Shown here: positions 1 through 6,268 of the stretch, piece after piece | Layout of the letters: every line of letters starts with the position of its first letter | How positions within the stretch are numbered: the stretch's first letter is position 1 | NCBI GenBank assembly: GCA_945910715.1 | Contig: CAMDZU010000023.1 | Location: forward strand, 1 to 11,064 | DNA: 11,064 nucleotides | Direction of reading: 5' to 3' | Origin: an uncultured Clostridia bacterium | GTDB lineage: Bacteria > Bacillota > Clostridia > Oscillospirales > Ruminococcaceae | Program-made: the position numbers and the translations under genes | The notes under the pieces: model-generated | Told to the model about the DNA's origin: nothing | What the model saw: the letters and a program-made list of their open reading frames with translations, nothing else | Databases searched by the model: none

Positions 1-1251
1 CATCTTGCAAAGCTGGAGGACGCAAAGAAGCGTGACCACAACAAAATCGGACGTGAGCTTGAATACTTCACAACCGTTGACGTTATCGGACAGGGACTTC
101 CCGTTATGCTGCCAAAGGGCGCAAGAGTAATTCAGCTTTTACAGCGTTTTGTTGAGGACGAGGAGCAGAAGAGAGGCTACCTCCTGACAAAAACTCCCTT
201 AATGGCTAAATCCGACTTATACAAAATCTCGGGACACTGGGATCACTATAAAGAGGGCATGTTCGTTTTAGGCGACGAGGAAAAGGACAAGGAGGTGTTC
301 GCACTCCGTCCGATGACCTGCCCGTTCCAGTATCAGGTATTCCTTAACAGACAGCGTTCCTACCGTGACCTGCCAATGCGCCTTGGCGAAACCTCAACCT
401 TGTTCAGAAACGAGGACAGCGGCGAAATGCACGGTCTTATCCGTGTCCGCCAGTTCACAATTTCCGAGGGACATTTAATTCTCCGTCCGGAACAGCTTGA
501 AGAGGAATTCAAGGGCTGTCTTGAGCTTGCAAAGTATATGCTGGAAACAGTCGGTCTTGGTGACGACGTTTCCTACCGCTTCTCGCAGTGGGATCCGAAC
601 AATACCGCAAAATACGAGGGTACTCCCGAGCAGTGGGACGAGGCTCAGGCGCTTATGGGCAAGATCCTCGACCACCTTGGGGTAAAGTACACAATCGGTA
701 TTGACGAGGCTGCTTTCTACGGACCAAAGCTTGACATTCAGATAAAGAACGTCTTCGGCAAGGAAGACACGCTTATTACAATTCAGATTGATATGCTCCT
801 TGCAAAGAAATTCGGTATGGAGTATGTTGACGTTGACGGAACAAAGAAAATTCCGTATATTATCCACAGAACCTCTCTCGGCTGCTACGAGCGTACACTT
901 GCTCTTATCCTTGAAAAGTTCGCAGGCGCACTTCCGCTGTGGATGTCCCCGACCCAGGTAACAATTATGCCTGTTGCCGACAGACACAATGATTTCAGTT
1001 ATGAAATCGCAGCCGCACTTGAAAAGTTGGGTATGCGTGTTGAGGTTGATACAAGAAGCGAGAAAATCGGCTTCAAGATTCGTTCCGCACAGCTTGAAAA
1101 GGTGCCTTATATGCTGGTTATCGGCGATAACGAGGTTGATGCTCACAATGTTTCTGTTCGCTGCAGAAAGCGTGGCGATTTAGGTAAAATGTCCATTGAA
1201 GAGCTTTGCACAATGCTGAAGAAGGAAGTTGACGAAAAGACTATCATCTGA
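1..1251 (+). CDS. thrS: Threonyl-tRNA synthetase, 5' truncated by the window
   Basis: Class II aminoacyl-tRNA synthetase that charges tRNA-Thr with threonine in the cytoplasm. The reading frame is open from base 1, so the ATG at 106 is internal; 416 residues are visible. The fragment opens with RDHNKIGRELEYF, the segment that in ThrS joins the N-terminal/editing part to the catalytic core. Motif 2 appears as FRNE (fragment residues 135-138) and motif 3 around LGCYERTL (293-300). The three zinc/threonine-site ligands of the family are kept: Cys107 in RPMTCP, His158 and His289 in IIHR. The C-terminal ~110 residues are the anticodon-binding domain, including VTIMPV and SEKIGFKIRSA. The catalytic core differs from common bacterial ThrS: TCPFQ replaces the usual NCPGH, and RQFTISEGH replaces RGFTQDDAH. 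It is therefore probably a divergent ThrS subtype. Whether the TGS and editing domains are present cannot be seen. The stop TGA lies 42 bases before the next gene, with no terminator between. Confidence 0.95.
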   Translation, partial: HLAKLEDAKKRDHNKIGRELEYFTTVDVIGQGLPVMLPKGARVIQLLQRFVEDEEQKRGYLLTKTPLMAKSDLYKISGHWDHYKEGMFVLGDEEKDKEVFALRPMTCPFQYQVFLNRQRSYRDLPMRLGETSTLFRNEDSGEMHGLIRVRQFTISEGHLILRPEQLEEEFKGCLELAKYMLETVGLGDDVSYRFSQWDPNNTAKYEGTPEQWDEAQALMGKILDHLGVKYTIGIDEAAFYGPKLDIQIKNVFGKEDTLITIQIDMLLAKKFGMEYVDVDGTKKIPYIIHRTSLGCYERTLALILEKFAGALPLWMSPTQVTIMPVADRHNDFSYEIAAALEKLGMRVEVDTRSEKIGFKIRSAQLEKVPYMLVIGDNEVDAHNVSVRCRKRGDLGKMSIEELCTMLKKEVDEKTII

Positions 1252-1293
1252 TAATCTTTCGTTGAATGATAAACAAAATACGGAGGTGCTGTT

Positions 1294-1497
1294 ATGAGCG
1301 TAGGAATCGAAGGTTATATTGCCAATCTTTCAATGCAGATGGCACAGGCTAACGTTCAGAACGCTTTGGGCGTGAAAATGGTAAAATCGGTGCTTGACAG
1401 TACCGAGCAGAATGCGCTTCAGTTCGTTGAGGCACTTTCTGAAATGCCTGCTCCTGCTGTTGGAGAAATAGGCGGCTTGCTTGATGTGAGAGCATAA
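1294..1497 (+). CDS. YjfB-family small protein (putative motility protein)
   Basis: A 67-residue protein resembling the YjfB family (Pfam 'putative motility protein'), short proteins found in many Firmicutes with no firmly assigned biochemical role. Visible features are an amphipathic, Met/Gln/Ala-rich N-terminal half (IANLSMQMAQANVQNALGVK), the typical VKMVKSVLDS-like helix, and a Pro/Gly-rich end. There is no signal peptide, membrane segment or cysteine. A strong ribosome binding site, CGGAGGTG, sits 6-12 bases before the ATG and fixes the start. It lies 42 bases after thrS with no terminator between, so cotranscription is possible. A perfect terminator-like hairpin follows 3 bases after its stop. 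No flagellar or chemotaxis gene is nearby, so the motility link comes from the family name only. Family recognition is from memory of its sequence pattern, and length fits well. Confidence 0.75.
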   Translation: MSVGIEGYIANLSMQMAQANVQNALGVKMVKSVLDSTEQNALQFVEALSEMPAPAVGEIGGLLDVRA

Positions 1498-1500
1498 ATC

Positions 1501-1534
1501 AATAGTCGGTCTTGCAAAAGACCGACTATTTTAT
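1501..1534 (+). terminator. Rho-independent terminator (or attenuator) between yjfB-like gene and pyrB
   Basis: The sequence AATAGTCGGTCTT (1501-1513) pairs perfectly with AAGACCGACTATT (1518-1530) around a GCAA tetraloop, giving a 13-bp stem. It is followed by a short, imperfect T-run (TATTTTATA). It begins 3 bases after the upstream stop codon, and pyrB starts 36 bases beyond its base. No good promoter is visible between hairpin and pyrB, so it may act as a partial terminator or attenuator rather than a full stop. Confidence 0.75.
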
Positions 1535-1566
1535 AACTATGTCGTTTAAAATCGAAAGGAATTTTT

Positions 1567-2652
1567 ATGAAAAAACAGAAATACACTCATCTTGTGGACC
1601 TTGACAGCTTTTCTGTTTCGCAATGGAATGAAATTTTAAAGCTTGCTCACGATATAAAGGAAAACCCACACATTTATGTCGGCTCCTGTCACGGAAAAAT
1701 AATGGGTACTCTTTTCTATGAGCCCTCAACAAGAACTCAGATGAGCTTTCAGAGCGCAATGCTCCGTCTTGGAGGCGGTATTATCGGGTTTGACAATCCT
1801 GCAACCTCCTCTGTTTCAAAGGGCGAAAACCTTAAGGATACCACAAAGGTTGTAAGCGGCTATTCCGACATTATGGTAATAAGGCATTATCAGGAGGGCG
1901 CTGCAAAGGCGGCCGCTCTTACCGCAGACTGTCCTGTTATCAACGCAGGGGATGGAGGACATCTCCACCCAACACAGACCCTTACCGACCTGCTTACACT
2001 TAAGGAGGAAAAGAAACGCCTTGATAATCTGACGGTGGGACTTTGCGGCGACCTAAAAAACGGCAGAACGGTACATTCCCTAATCAAAGCCCTTTCCTGC
2101 TACAAGAACAACAAATTTGTCCTTGTTTCCACCGACCAGCTTAAGCTGCCGCAATATATCAAGGACGTAATTTATGCAAGCGGCAAGGAGTTTGTTGAGG
2201 TCAAGACCCTTGAGGAAGCAATGCCTATGCTTGACGTGCTTTATATGACAAGAATTCAGCGTGAGCGTTTTGCAAGCCCCGAGGAATACGAGCAGCAGAA
2301 GCACGTTTTCTGCCTTGATGAAAGCAAAATGAAGCTTGGCAAAAAGGACCTTATCGTTCTTCATCCGCTGCCGAGAGTTGATGAAATTGCGGTTGAGGTT
2401 GATGACGACCCGAGAGCCTTGTACTTCAAGCAGGCAAATTACGGAATGTACGTCCGTATGGCGCTTATTCTGCAGGTGCTTAACTATGACGTAAAAACAG
2501 CGCCGCTGCTTACTGGCGTTATCAGAAATGATGTAACCTGCACAAATCCAAAGTGCATTTGTCAAACTGAAAAGTATCTGCCCCACAGCTTCCGCAAGGC
2601 GGGGGATATCCTCGAGTGTGAGTATTGTGACGAACGAATATTGCTTGAATAA
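1567..2652 (+). CDS. pyrB: Aspartate carbamoyltransferase with fused PyrI-type zinc tail
   Basis: Catalyses carbamoyl phosphate + L-aspartate to N-carbamoyl-L-aspartate, the committed step of de novo pyrimidine synthesis, in the cytoplasm. The carbamoyl-phosphate domain is at residues ~1-150, with the phosphate-binding YEPSTRT (51-57), the mobile-loop SVSKGENL with Lys85, Arg106, and HPTQ (134-137). The aspartate domain follows, with HPLPR (266-270) and the RxxYFxQxxYGxxVRMAL helix ending the catalytic chain near residue 305. Ordinary catalytic chains are about 300-310 residues; this one is 361. Its extra tail has Cys325-X4-Cys330 and Cys351-X2-Cys354, the same two Cys pairs as the zinc domain of the separate regulatory chain PyrI, but the nucleotide-binding allosteric domain of PyrI is absent. 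A GAAAGGA ribosome binding site lies 6 bases before the ATG. It is the only pyrimidine gene in view, lies after a hairpin at 1501-1530, and ends before a bidirectional terminator. Confidence 0.95.
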   Translation: MKKQKYTHLVDLDSFSVSQWNEILKLAHDIKENPHIYVGSCHGKIMGTLFYEPSTRTQMSFQSAMLRLGGGIIGFDNPATSSVSKGENLKDTTKVVSGYSDIMVIRHYQEGAAKAAALTADCPVINAGDGGHLHPTQTLTDLLTLKEEKKRLDNLTVGLCGDLKNGRTVHSLIKALSCYKNNKFVLVSTDQLKLPQYIKDVIYASGKEFVEVKTLEEAMPMLDVLYMTRIQRERFASPEEYEQQKHVFCLDESKMKLGKKDLIVLHPLPRVDEIAVEVDDDPRALYFKQANYGMYVRMALILQVLNYDVKTAPLLTGVIRNDVTCTNPKCICQTEKYLPHSFRKAGDILECEYCDERILLE

Positions 2653-2680
2653 GTTTTGAATCTATTTTCCGAAATTTCAT

Positions 2681-2735
2681 AAAAAATCCCCCTTAAAGCA
2701 ACCGTACTCGGTTTATTGCTTTAAGGGGATTTTTT
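2681..2735. terminator. Bidirectional rho-independent terminator between pyrB and murC
   Basis: A long inverted repeat pairs 2681-2701 (A-run, T, C-run, TTAAAGCAA) with 2716-2735 (TTGCTTTAAGGGGATTTTTT), with a single bulged C. A small inner AACCG/CGGTT pairing lies in the loop. Either strand ends the stem in at least six T residues, so it can stop transcription from both convergent genes. It overlaps the TAA stop codon of murC (2734-2736) and lies 28 bases after the pyrB stop. Confidence 0.93.
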
Positions 2736-4107
2736 ACTTGTTTTTCAGCTTTTCGATTATGAGATTTGCTACCTTATAAACATCGCCGCAGCCAAGGGTG
2801 ATGATTAAATCGCCCCTTTCCGCATTATCCGCAACATACTGTGCGACCTCGTCAAAAGTTGGAAACCACACGCAGCCCTCAATTTTTTCCGCAAGGTCCT
2901 TGGAGTAAATATTGTAGGTGTTCTTTTCACGGCTGCCCATTATTTCCGTTAAAACGGTTTTGTCGGCAATGCTCAGCACGTCGGCAAATTCGTCAAGGAG
3001 CGTTGCCGTCCGTGAATAGGTGAAAGGCTGATGCACCGCCCATACACGCTTGAAGCTCATTGACTTTGCGGTGCGTAGAGTTGCTCCGATTTCGGTGGGG
3101 TGATGAGCATAATCGTCCGCAACGGTAATTCCGTCGATTTCCTCCAGTCGCTCAAAACGTCTGCCTGCACCCCAGAATGCTTTCAGCCCCTTAACAAGGG
3201 CTTCATTGGAGCAGCCCATTGTAAGTGCTGCTGCACAAGCAGCGGTGGCATTGAGAACATTGTGCTTTCCCGGAACGCAGATTGTGATTTTCTCCACAAA
3301 GCCGTTTTTGCTCATAAGGTCAAAGGTTGTTTCAAAATCGCTAAGCTTCTGGATATTGACAGGGTAAAAGTCATTTCCCTCGCTCCAGCCGAAGGTGACT
3401 TTTCTGCCGCCGAAACTGCTTGAGCTTACGGCAAGACAGGTGTTTTCATCATCGCCGTTGTAAACGAGAATATCGGTGGTGTTGTTGCAGAACTTTGTGA
3501 AAGAACTGCGTAGATTATCCATTGTCTTGAAATAGTCAAGATGGTCGTGGTCGATATTGAGGATTATTGAAATGTTGGGATAAAGCTTCAGGAACGTGTC
3601 AACAAATTCGCAGGCTTCGCATACCATAATGTCGCTTGTTCCCGCAATTCCGCTGCCGCCGATTGCTTTCAGCTTGCCGCCGATAACTGCGGAAAGGTCG
3701 ATTCCCTCCGCAAGAAAAATGTGGGTAAGCATTGACGAGGTGGTGGTTTTGCCGTGAGTGCCCGAAACGCAGACAGCCTTGTTGTACCAGCTTGTCACCA
3801 GTCCGAGAAGTACCGATCGCTCAATTACGGGAACGCCGCTTGCCTTTGCCGCAATAAGCTCGGGATTATCCGCCATAATCGCCGCCGTATGAACAATAAG
3901 ATCTGCGCCCTCGATATTTTCGGCACGCTGTCCCATATAAACGGGGATTCCCATTGCTCTGACGGCTTTAAGGGTTTCGGTTTCGTTGTTGTCTGAGCCT
4001 GTCAGGTAGTAACCCTTTGAATGGAGAATCTGAGCAAGCGGATACATTCCGCTGCCGCCTATTCCGATAAAATGAATGTGTTTTTTGCCCGAAAGAAAAT
4101 CTTCCAT
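2734..4107 (-). CDS. murC: UDP-N-acetylmuramate--L-alanine ligase
   Basis: Mur ligase that joins L-alanine to UDP-N-acetylmuramate using ATP, the first peptide step of peptidoglycan synthesis, in the cytoplasm. Its 457 residues match the family length. The N-terminal UDP-binding Rossmann domain carries GIGGSGM (15-21). The central ATPase domain carries the P-loop GTHGKTTT (116-123), NIDHDHLDYF (184-193) and GKHNVLNA (280-287). The C-terminal domain has GAGRRFE (313-319), DDYAHHPTEI (331-340) and SRT (365-367). The HHPTEI pattern and the FIGIGGSGM start favour MurC over MurD, MurE or MurF. One oddity is HQPFTYSRT (359-367), where MurC usually reads FQPHxxxRT, so Phe and His appear exchanged. 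The ATG is preceded by an AAGAGGGC ribosome binding site. It is a single-gene unit, diverging from spoVG and ending inside a bidirectional terminator. Confidence 0.96.
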   Translation of the reverse strand: MEDFLSGKKHIHFIGIGGSGMYPLAQILHSKGYYLTGSDNNETETLKAVRAMGIPVYMGQRAENIEGADLIVHTAAIMADNPELIAAKASGVPVIERSVLLGLVTSWYNKAVCVSGTHGKTTTSSMLTHIFLAEGIDLSAVIGGKLKAIGGSGIAGTSDIMVCEACEFVDTFLKLYPNISIILNIDHDHLDYFKTMDNLRSSFTKFCNNTTDILVYNGDDENTCLAVSSSSFGGRKVTFGWSEGNDFYPVNIQKLSDFETTFDLMSKNGFVEKITICVPGKHNVLNATAACAAALTMGCSNEALVKGLKAFWGAGRRFERLEEIDGITVADDYAHHPTEIGATLRTAKSMSFKRVWAVHQPFTYSRTATLLDEFADVLSIADKTVLTEIMGSREKNTYNIYSKDLAEKIEGCVWFPTFDEVAQYVADNAERGDLIITLGCGDVYKVANLIIEKLKNK

Positions 4108-4143
4108 TTAACAGCCCTCTTTATGTGGTTTCAGTTTATTATT

Positions 4144-4156
4144 GAGAAAATTTCTC
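4144..4156. promoter_or_regulatory. Short dyad in the divergent murC/spoVG promoter region
   Basis: GAGAAA (4144-4149) and TTTCTC (4151-4156) form a perfect 6-1-6 inverted repeat in the 122-base gap between the two divergent genes. The flanks ATTG and CAAT are also complementary, but offset. On the minus strand a weak promoter-like TTGCGA-16-TAAACT spans this dyad in front of murC. On the plus strand a TATAAA (4174-4179) lies upstream of spoVG without a good -35. It could be an operator for either gene; it is short enough to be chance. Confidence 0.3.
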
Positions 4157-4229
4157 GCAATATTCAGCTTATGTATAAATTAAAATAAGGTGCAAAAGCT
4201 ATTCTTATCAAATCAGAAAGGTGAACATT

Positions 4230-4493
4230 ATGGAAATAAGTGATATTCGCATCAGAAGAATTTTGCAGGAGGGAAGACTCCGTGCGGTGGTTTCGCTGAC
4301 GATAGACAGCGCCGTTGCGCTCCACGACATAAAGGTAGTGCAGGGAGATGAACGGCTTTTTGTGGCAATGCCAAGCCGCCGTGATGAAACGGGCGCTTAC
4401 CGTGACATTGTTCACCCAATAAGCGTTGAAGCACGCAGACAGATTGAAACAAGAATACTGGAGGCTTACGAGGAGTTTATTTCTGCTCAATAA
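4230..4493 (+). CDS. spoVG: SpoVG, RNA/DNA-binding regulatory protein
   Basis: An 87-residue SpoVG. In Bacillus, Listeria, Staphylococcus and Borrelia this small protein affects sporulation septation, virulence or capsule genes and binds nucleic acid; in Clostridia it is widespread. The whole family pattern is present: ISDIRIRRI (3-11), RLRAVVSLTIDSAVALHDIKV, LFVAMPSRR and YRDIVHPIS. The acidic tail after the helix is shorter than in Bacillus. The ATG at 4230 is chosen because AAAGGTG (4217-4223) sits 6 bases before it; an in-frame GTG at 4221 lies inside that ribosome binding site and is unlikely to start. It diverges from murC. Its 3' end overlaps by 17 bases the 3' end of the opposing Nudix gene, with only a weak CTGCT/AGCAG hairpin (4483-4497) and no clear terminator. 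Single-gene unit. Confidence 0.94.
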   Translation: MEISDIRIRRILQEGRLRAVVSLTIDSAVALHDIKVVQGDERLFVAMPSRRDETGAYRDIVHPISVEARRQIETRILEAYEEFISAQ

Positions 4494-5016
4494 GCAGCTT
4501 TGCCTTTAATATGGCAATCTGTGTTTTTGCGTCCTGAAGCTGATTGTTCATTATCATCTCAACCGCTTTGTCCAGCGGAACAGGCTCTACGTCGAGAAAT
4601 TCGTCCTCGTCAAGCTTCTGCTTTTCATAATGCAGACCACGGGCGAGGTACATATGAATTACCTCCGTGTCATAGGCAGGAGTAGGCAGCAGACAGCCTA
4701 AATACTCAAAGCTGTCCGAAACACAGCCTGTTTCCTCAAGCAGCTCACGCTTTCCGCATTCCAGGTGGCTTTCGCCCCATTCAAGCTTGCCTGCAGGAAT
4801 TTCGGTTGTGACCCTATGATGAGGGTAGCGGAACTGCTTAACCATAAGCACCTCGTTTTTGTCTGTAAGCGCAACAACGCACACTCCGCCGGGGTGCTTT
4901 ATAACGTCACGTCCTGCCTCCTTGCCGTTTTCGAGAAGAACAGTATCGTTGAAAAGGTGAACAACCTTTCCTTTGTATATTTCCTTGCTTTCCAAGGTTT
5001 TTTCGTCTAAATGCAT
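4477..5016 (-). CDS. Nudix hydrolase, probable ADP-ribose pyrophosphatase
   Basis: A 179-residue Nudix hydrolase of the ADP-ribose pyrophosphatase (NudF/YqkG) type, which splits ADP-ribose or related nucleoside diphosphate sugars to AMP and a sugar phosphate. The Nudix box is complete and matches GX5EX7REUXEEXGU: it begins at the Gly of EIPAGKLEWGE, roughly residues 76-98, and includes RELLEETG, supplying the metal-binding Glu residues. Before it lie GGVCVVALTD, VKQFRYP and EIPAG, typical of the ADP-ribose branch; after it comes PTPAYDTE, a family-like loop. A TTG at 5028 would add four residues, but a GAGG (5023-5026 on this strand) six bases before the ATG at 5016 fixes the shorter start. 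That site overlaps the stop codon of the upstream homocysteine methyltransferase gene, so the two are probably coupled in translation. It is the last gene of the minus-strand cluster and runs into the 3' end of spoVG. The exact substrate is inferred. Confidence 0.9.
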   Translation of the reverse strand: MHLDEKTLESKEIYKGKVVHLFNDTVLLENGKEAGRDVIKHPGGVCVVALTDKNEVLMVKQFRYPHHRVTTEIPAGKLEWGESHLECGKRELLEETGCVSDSFEYLGCLLPTPAYDTEVIHMYLARGLHYEKQKLDEDEFLDVEPVPLDKAVEMIMNNQLQDAKTQIAILKAKLLIEQK

Positions 5017-5022
5017 ATCAAT

Positions 5023-5026
5023 CCTC
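5023..5026 (-). promoter_or_regulatory. Ribosome binding site that decides the Nudix start
   Basis: GAGG on the minus strand overlaps the TGA stop (5027-5025) of the upstream gene and lies six bases before the ATG at 5016. A TTG at 5028 in the same frame has no comparable site, so the ATG is preferred. Confidence 0.65.
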
Positions 5027-6251
5027 AATAAACAACAGCGCCGTATTTGTCGGCGATTTCCTTTAAAACTTCCTCGTCAATTTCGCTTTTGCTGTCCACA
5101 AGCGCCCGTCCCTGATACATCATAAGCGCCATTTTCAGCGCAAGCTCGTTTTCGGAGAAAAACATAACAGGGAGAGTTGCCATGTGAGCGCTTTTCGCAA
5201 AGTCAAATGCGTCGTCGGGCGAATTTATTTCCACCAGCAGTATATCGTAATTTTTATCGCACATATTGGAAATTTCTTCGTGCATTTCTGGGTAGCAGCT
5301 TATAGGCTCGGATATTTCCGTTGTTTCGGGCTCAAGGTAGAAAATCTGTGTTTCGTTCATAAAGATGAAGTCCGTTTCTTCCTTTTCGCCGTTAAATGGC
5401 TTATACCGGGGCAATACGCCTGTCAGCGCTTTTATATGCTCCGCAGTCGTACCGCAGCAGCCGCCCACAACTTGCACGCCCATTTCAAGCAGCTCCGCCA
5501 TATCCCTTGCAAAAGCCTCGGGCGAGGTTTTGGTGCATTTGCCGTTTTCGTCGTAAACATCACAGCAGGGCTTTGCAATCAGGGGGATTTTTGCACAGGG
5601 CAGCAGCTCCGCCATAACCTCCTTGATACGGCTTGCAGGGGTGCAGTTTATTCCGAATGCGTCAACGCCAAGCTCCTGCAAAAGAATCATTGCCGCCTTG
5701 GGAGAAACCTCATTATTATATGTAACCAGATCCTCGTTTATGCTGACTGTGAGGTAAACCGGCTTTTCGCTGTCACGGCAGGCAATTACAGCCGCACGCA
5801 TATCCGAAAGGGAAGTAACCGTTTCAATCCAGTACATATCAACATAGGGTTCAAGAGCCTCGGCCTGTCGGCGGTACATTGTAATAAGCTCCGTGAAGCT
5901 TGTTTCGCCGTAAGGCTCAACCGCAATGTTTGTAGGGCCGATATTGCCTGCAACAATCGCCTTTCCGCCTGCGTTTTCCTTTGTAAGCATTGCAAGCCTT
6001 TGGTTGATTTCCTCGCATTTTTCGTCAAGGTCAAACCTTTTAAGCATTGCAGGATTTGCCGTGAAGGTGGGAGTAAGAATTATCCCGCTTCCCGCCTCGA
6101 TAAAGCCTTTCTGCAATTCCTCAAGCTGCTTTGGGTTGTGAAGAATCCACTGTTCAAGGCTGTCCTCGTATTTATATCCAAGCTGTGCAAAATAAGTTCC
6201 TGTTGCGCCGTCGCACAATCGTGGCTTATCCGCAGGGTAACTGTCGTCCAT
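5025..6251 (-). CDS. Homocysteine S-methyltransferase family protein with atypical C-terminal tail
   Basis: A 408-residue protein whose first ~280 residues are a homocysteine S-methyltransferase TIM barrel, as in the N-terminal module of cobalamin-dependent methionine synthase (MetH) or the stand-alone MmuM/BHMT enzymes. Visible marks are DGATGTYF (14-21), GNIGPT (102-107), WIETVTSL (141-148), GINCTPAS (200-207) and VVGGCCGTT (261-269). The three zinc ligands expected for homocysteine activation are present: Cys203, Cys265 and Cys266. Residues ~290-408 are not part of this barrel. They hold an acidic linker, then an alpha/beta-looking stretch with DILLVEINSPDD and a final VDSKSEIDEEVLKEIADKYG, which recalls one strand-helix unit of the MetH pterin-binding barrel. 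No complete folate or cobalamin domain follows, so the methyl donor is unknown. The start has AAAGGA 8 bases upstream. It lies 17 bases after argS and 8 bases before the Nudix gene, inside the cluster. Confidence 0.87.
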   Translation of the reverse strand: MDDSYPADKPRLCDGATGTYFAQLGYKYEDSLEQWILHNPKQLEELQKGFIEAGSGIILTPTFTANPAMLKRFDLDEKCEEINQRLAMLTKENAGGKAIVAGNIGPTNIAVEPYGETSFTELITMYRRQAEALEPYVDMYWIETVTSLSDMRAAVIACRDSEKPVYLTVSINEDLVTYNNEVSPKAAMILLQELGVDAFGINCTPASRIKEVMAELLPCAKIPLIAKPCCDVYDENGKCTKTSPEAFARDMAELLEMGVQVVGGCCGTTAEHIKALTGVLPRYKPFNGEKEETDFIFMNETQIFYLEPETTEISEPISCYPEMHEEISNMCDKNYDILLVEINSPDDAFDFAKSAHMATLPVMFFSENELALKMALMMYQGRALVDSKSEIDEEVLKEIADKYGAVVY

Positions 6252-6268
6252 TTCTTTTCCTTTCCAAG

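Noticed and set aside
475..1146. A 223-codon minus-strand open frame opposite thrS
   Set aside because: Antisense shadow of a strongly conserved gene, without family resemblance.
1498..1566. A PyrR-binding or T-box type leader before pyrB or the synthetase genes
   Set aside because: I found no conserved PyrR loop before pyrB; argS is internal to a cluster and the thrS leader is outside the window, so no T-box can be claimed.
4221..4229. GTG at 4221 as the spoVG start
   Set aside because: It lies inside the AAAGGTG ribosome binding site of the ATG at 4230, which also matches the usual SpoVG N-terminus.
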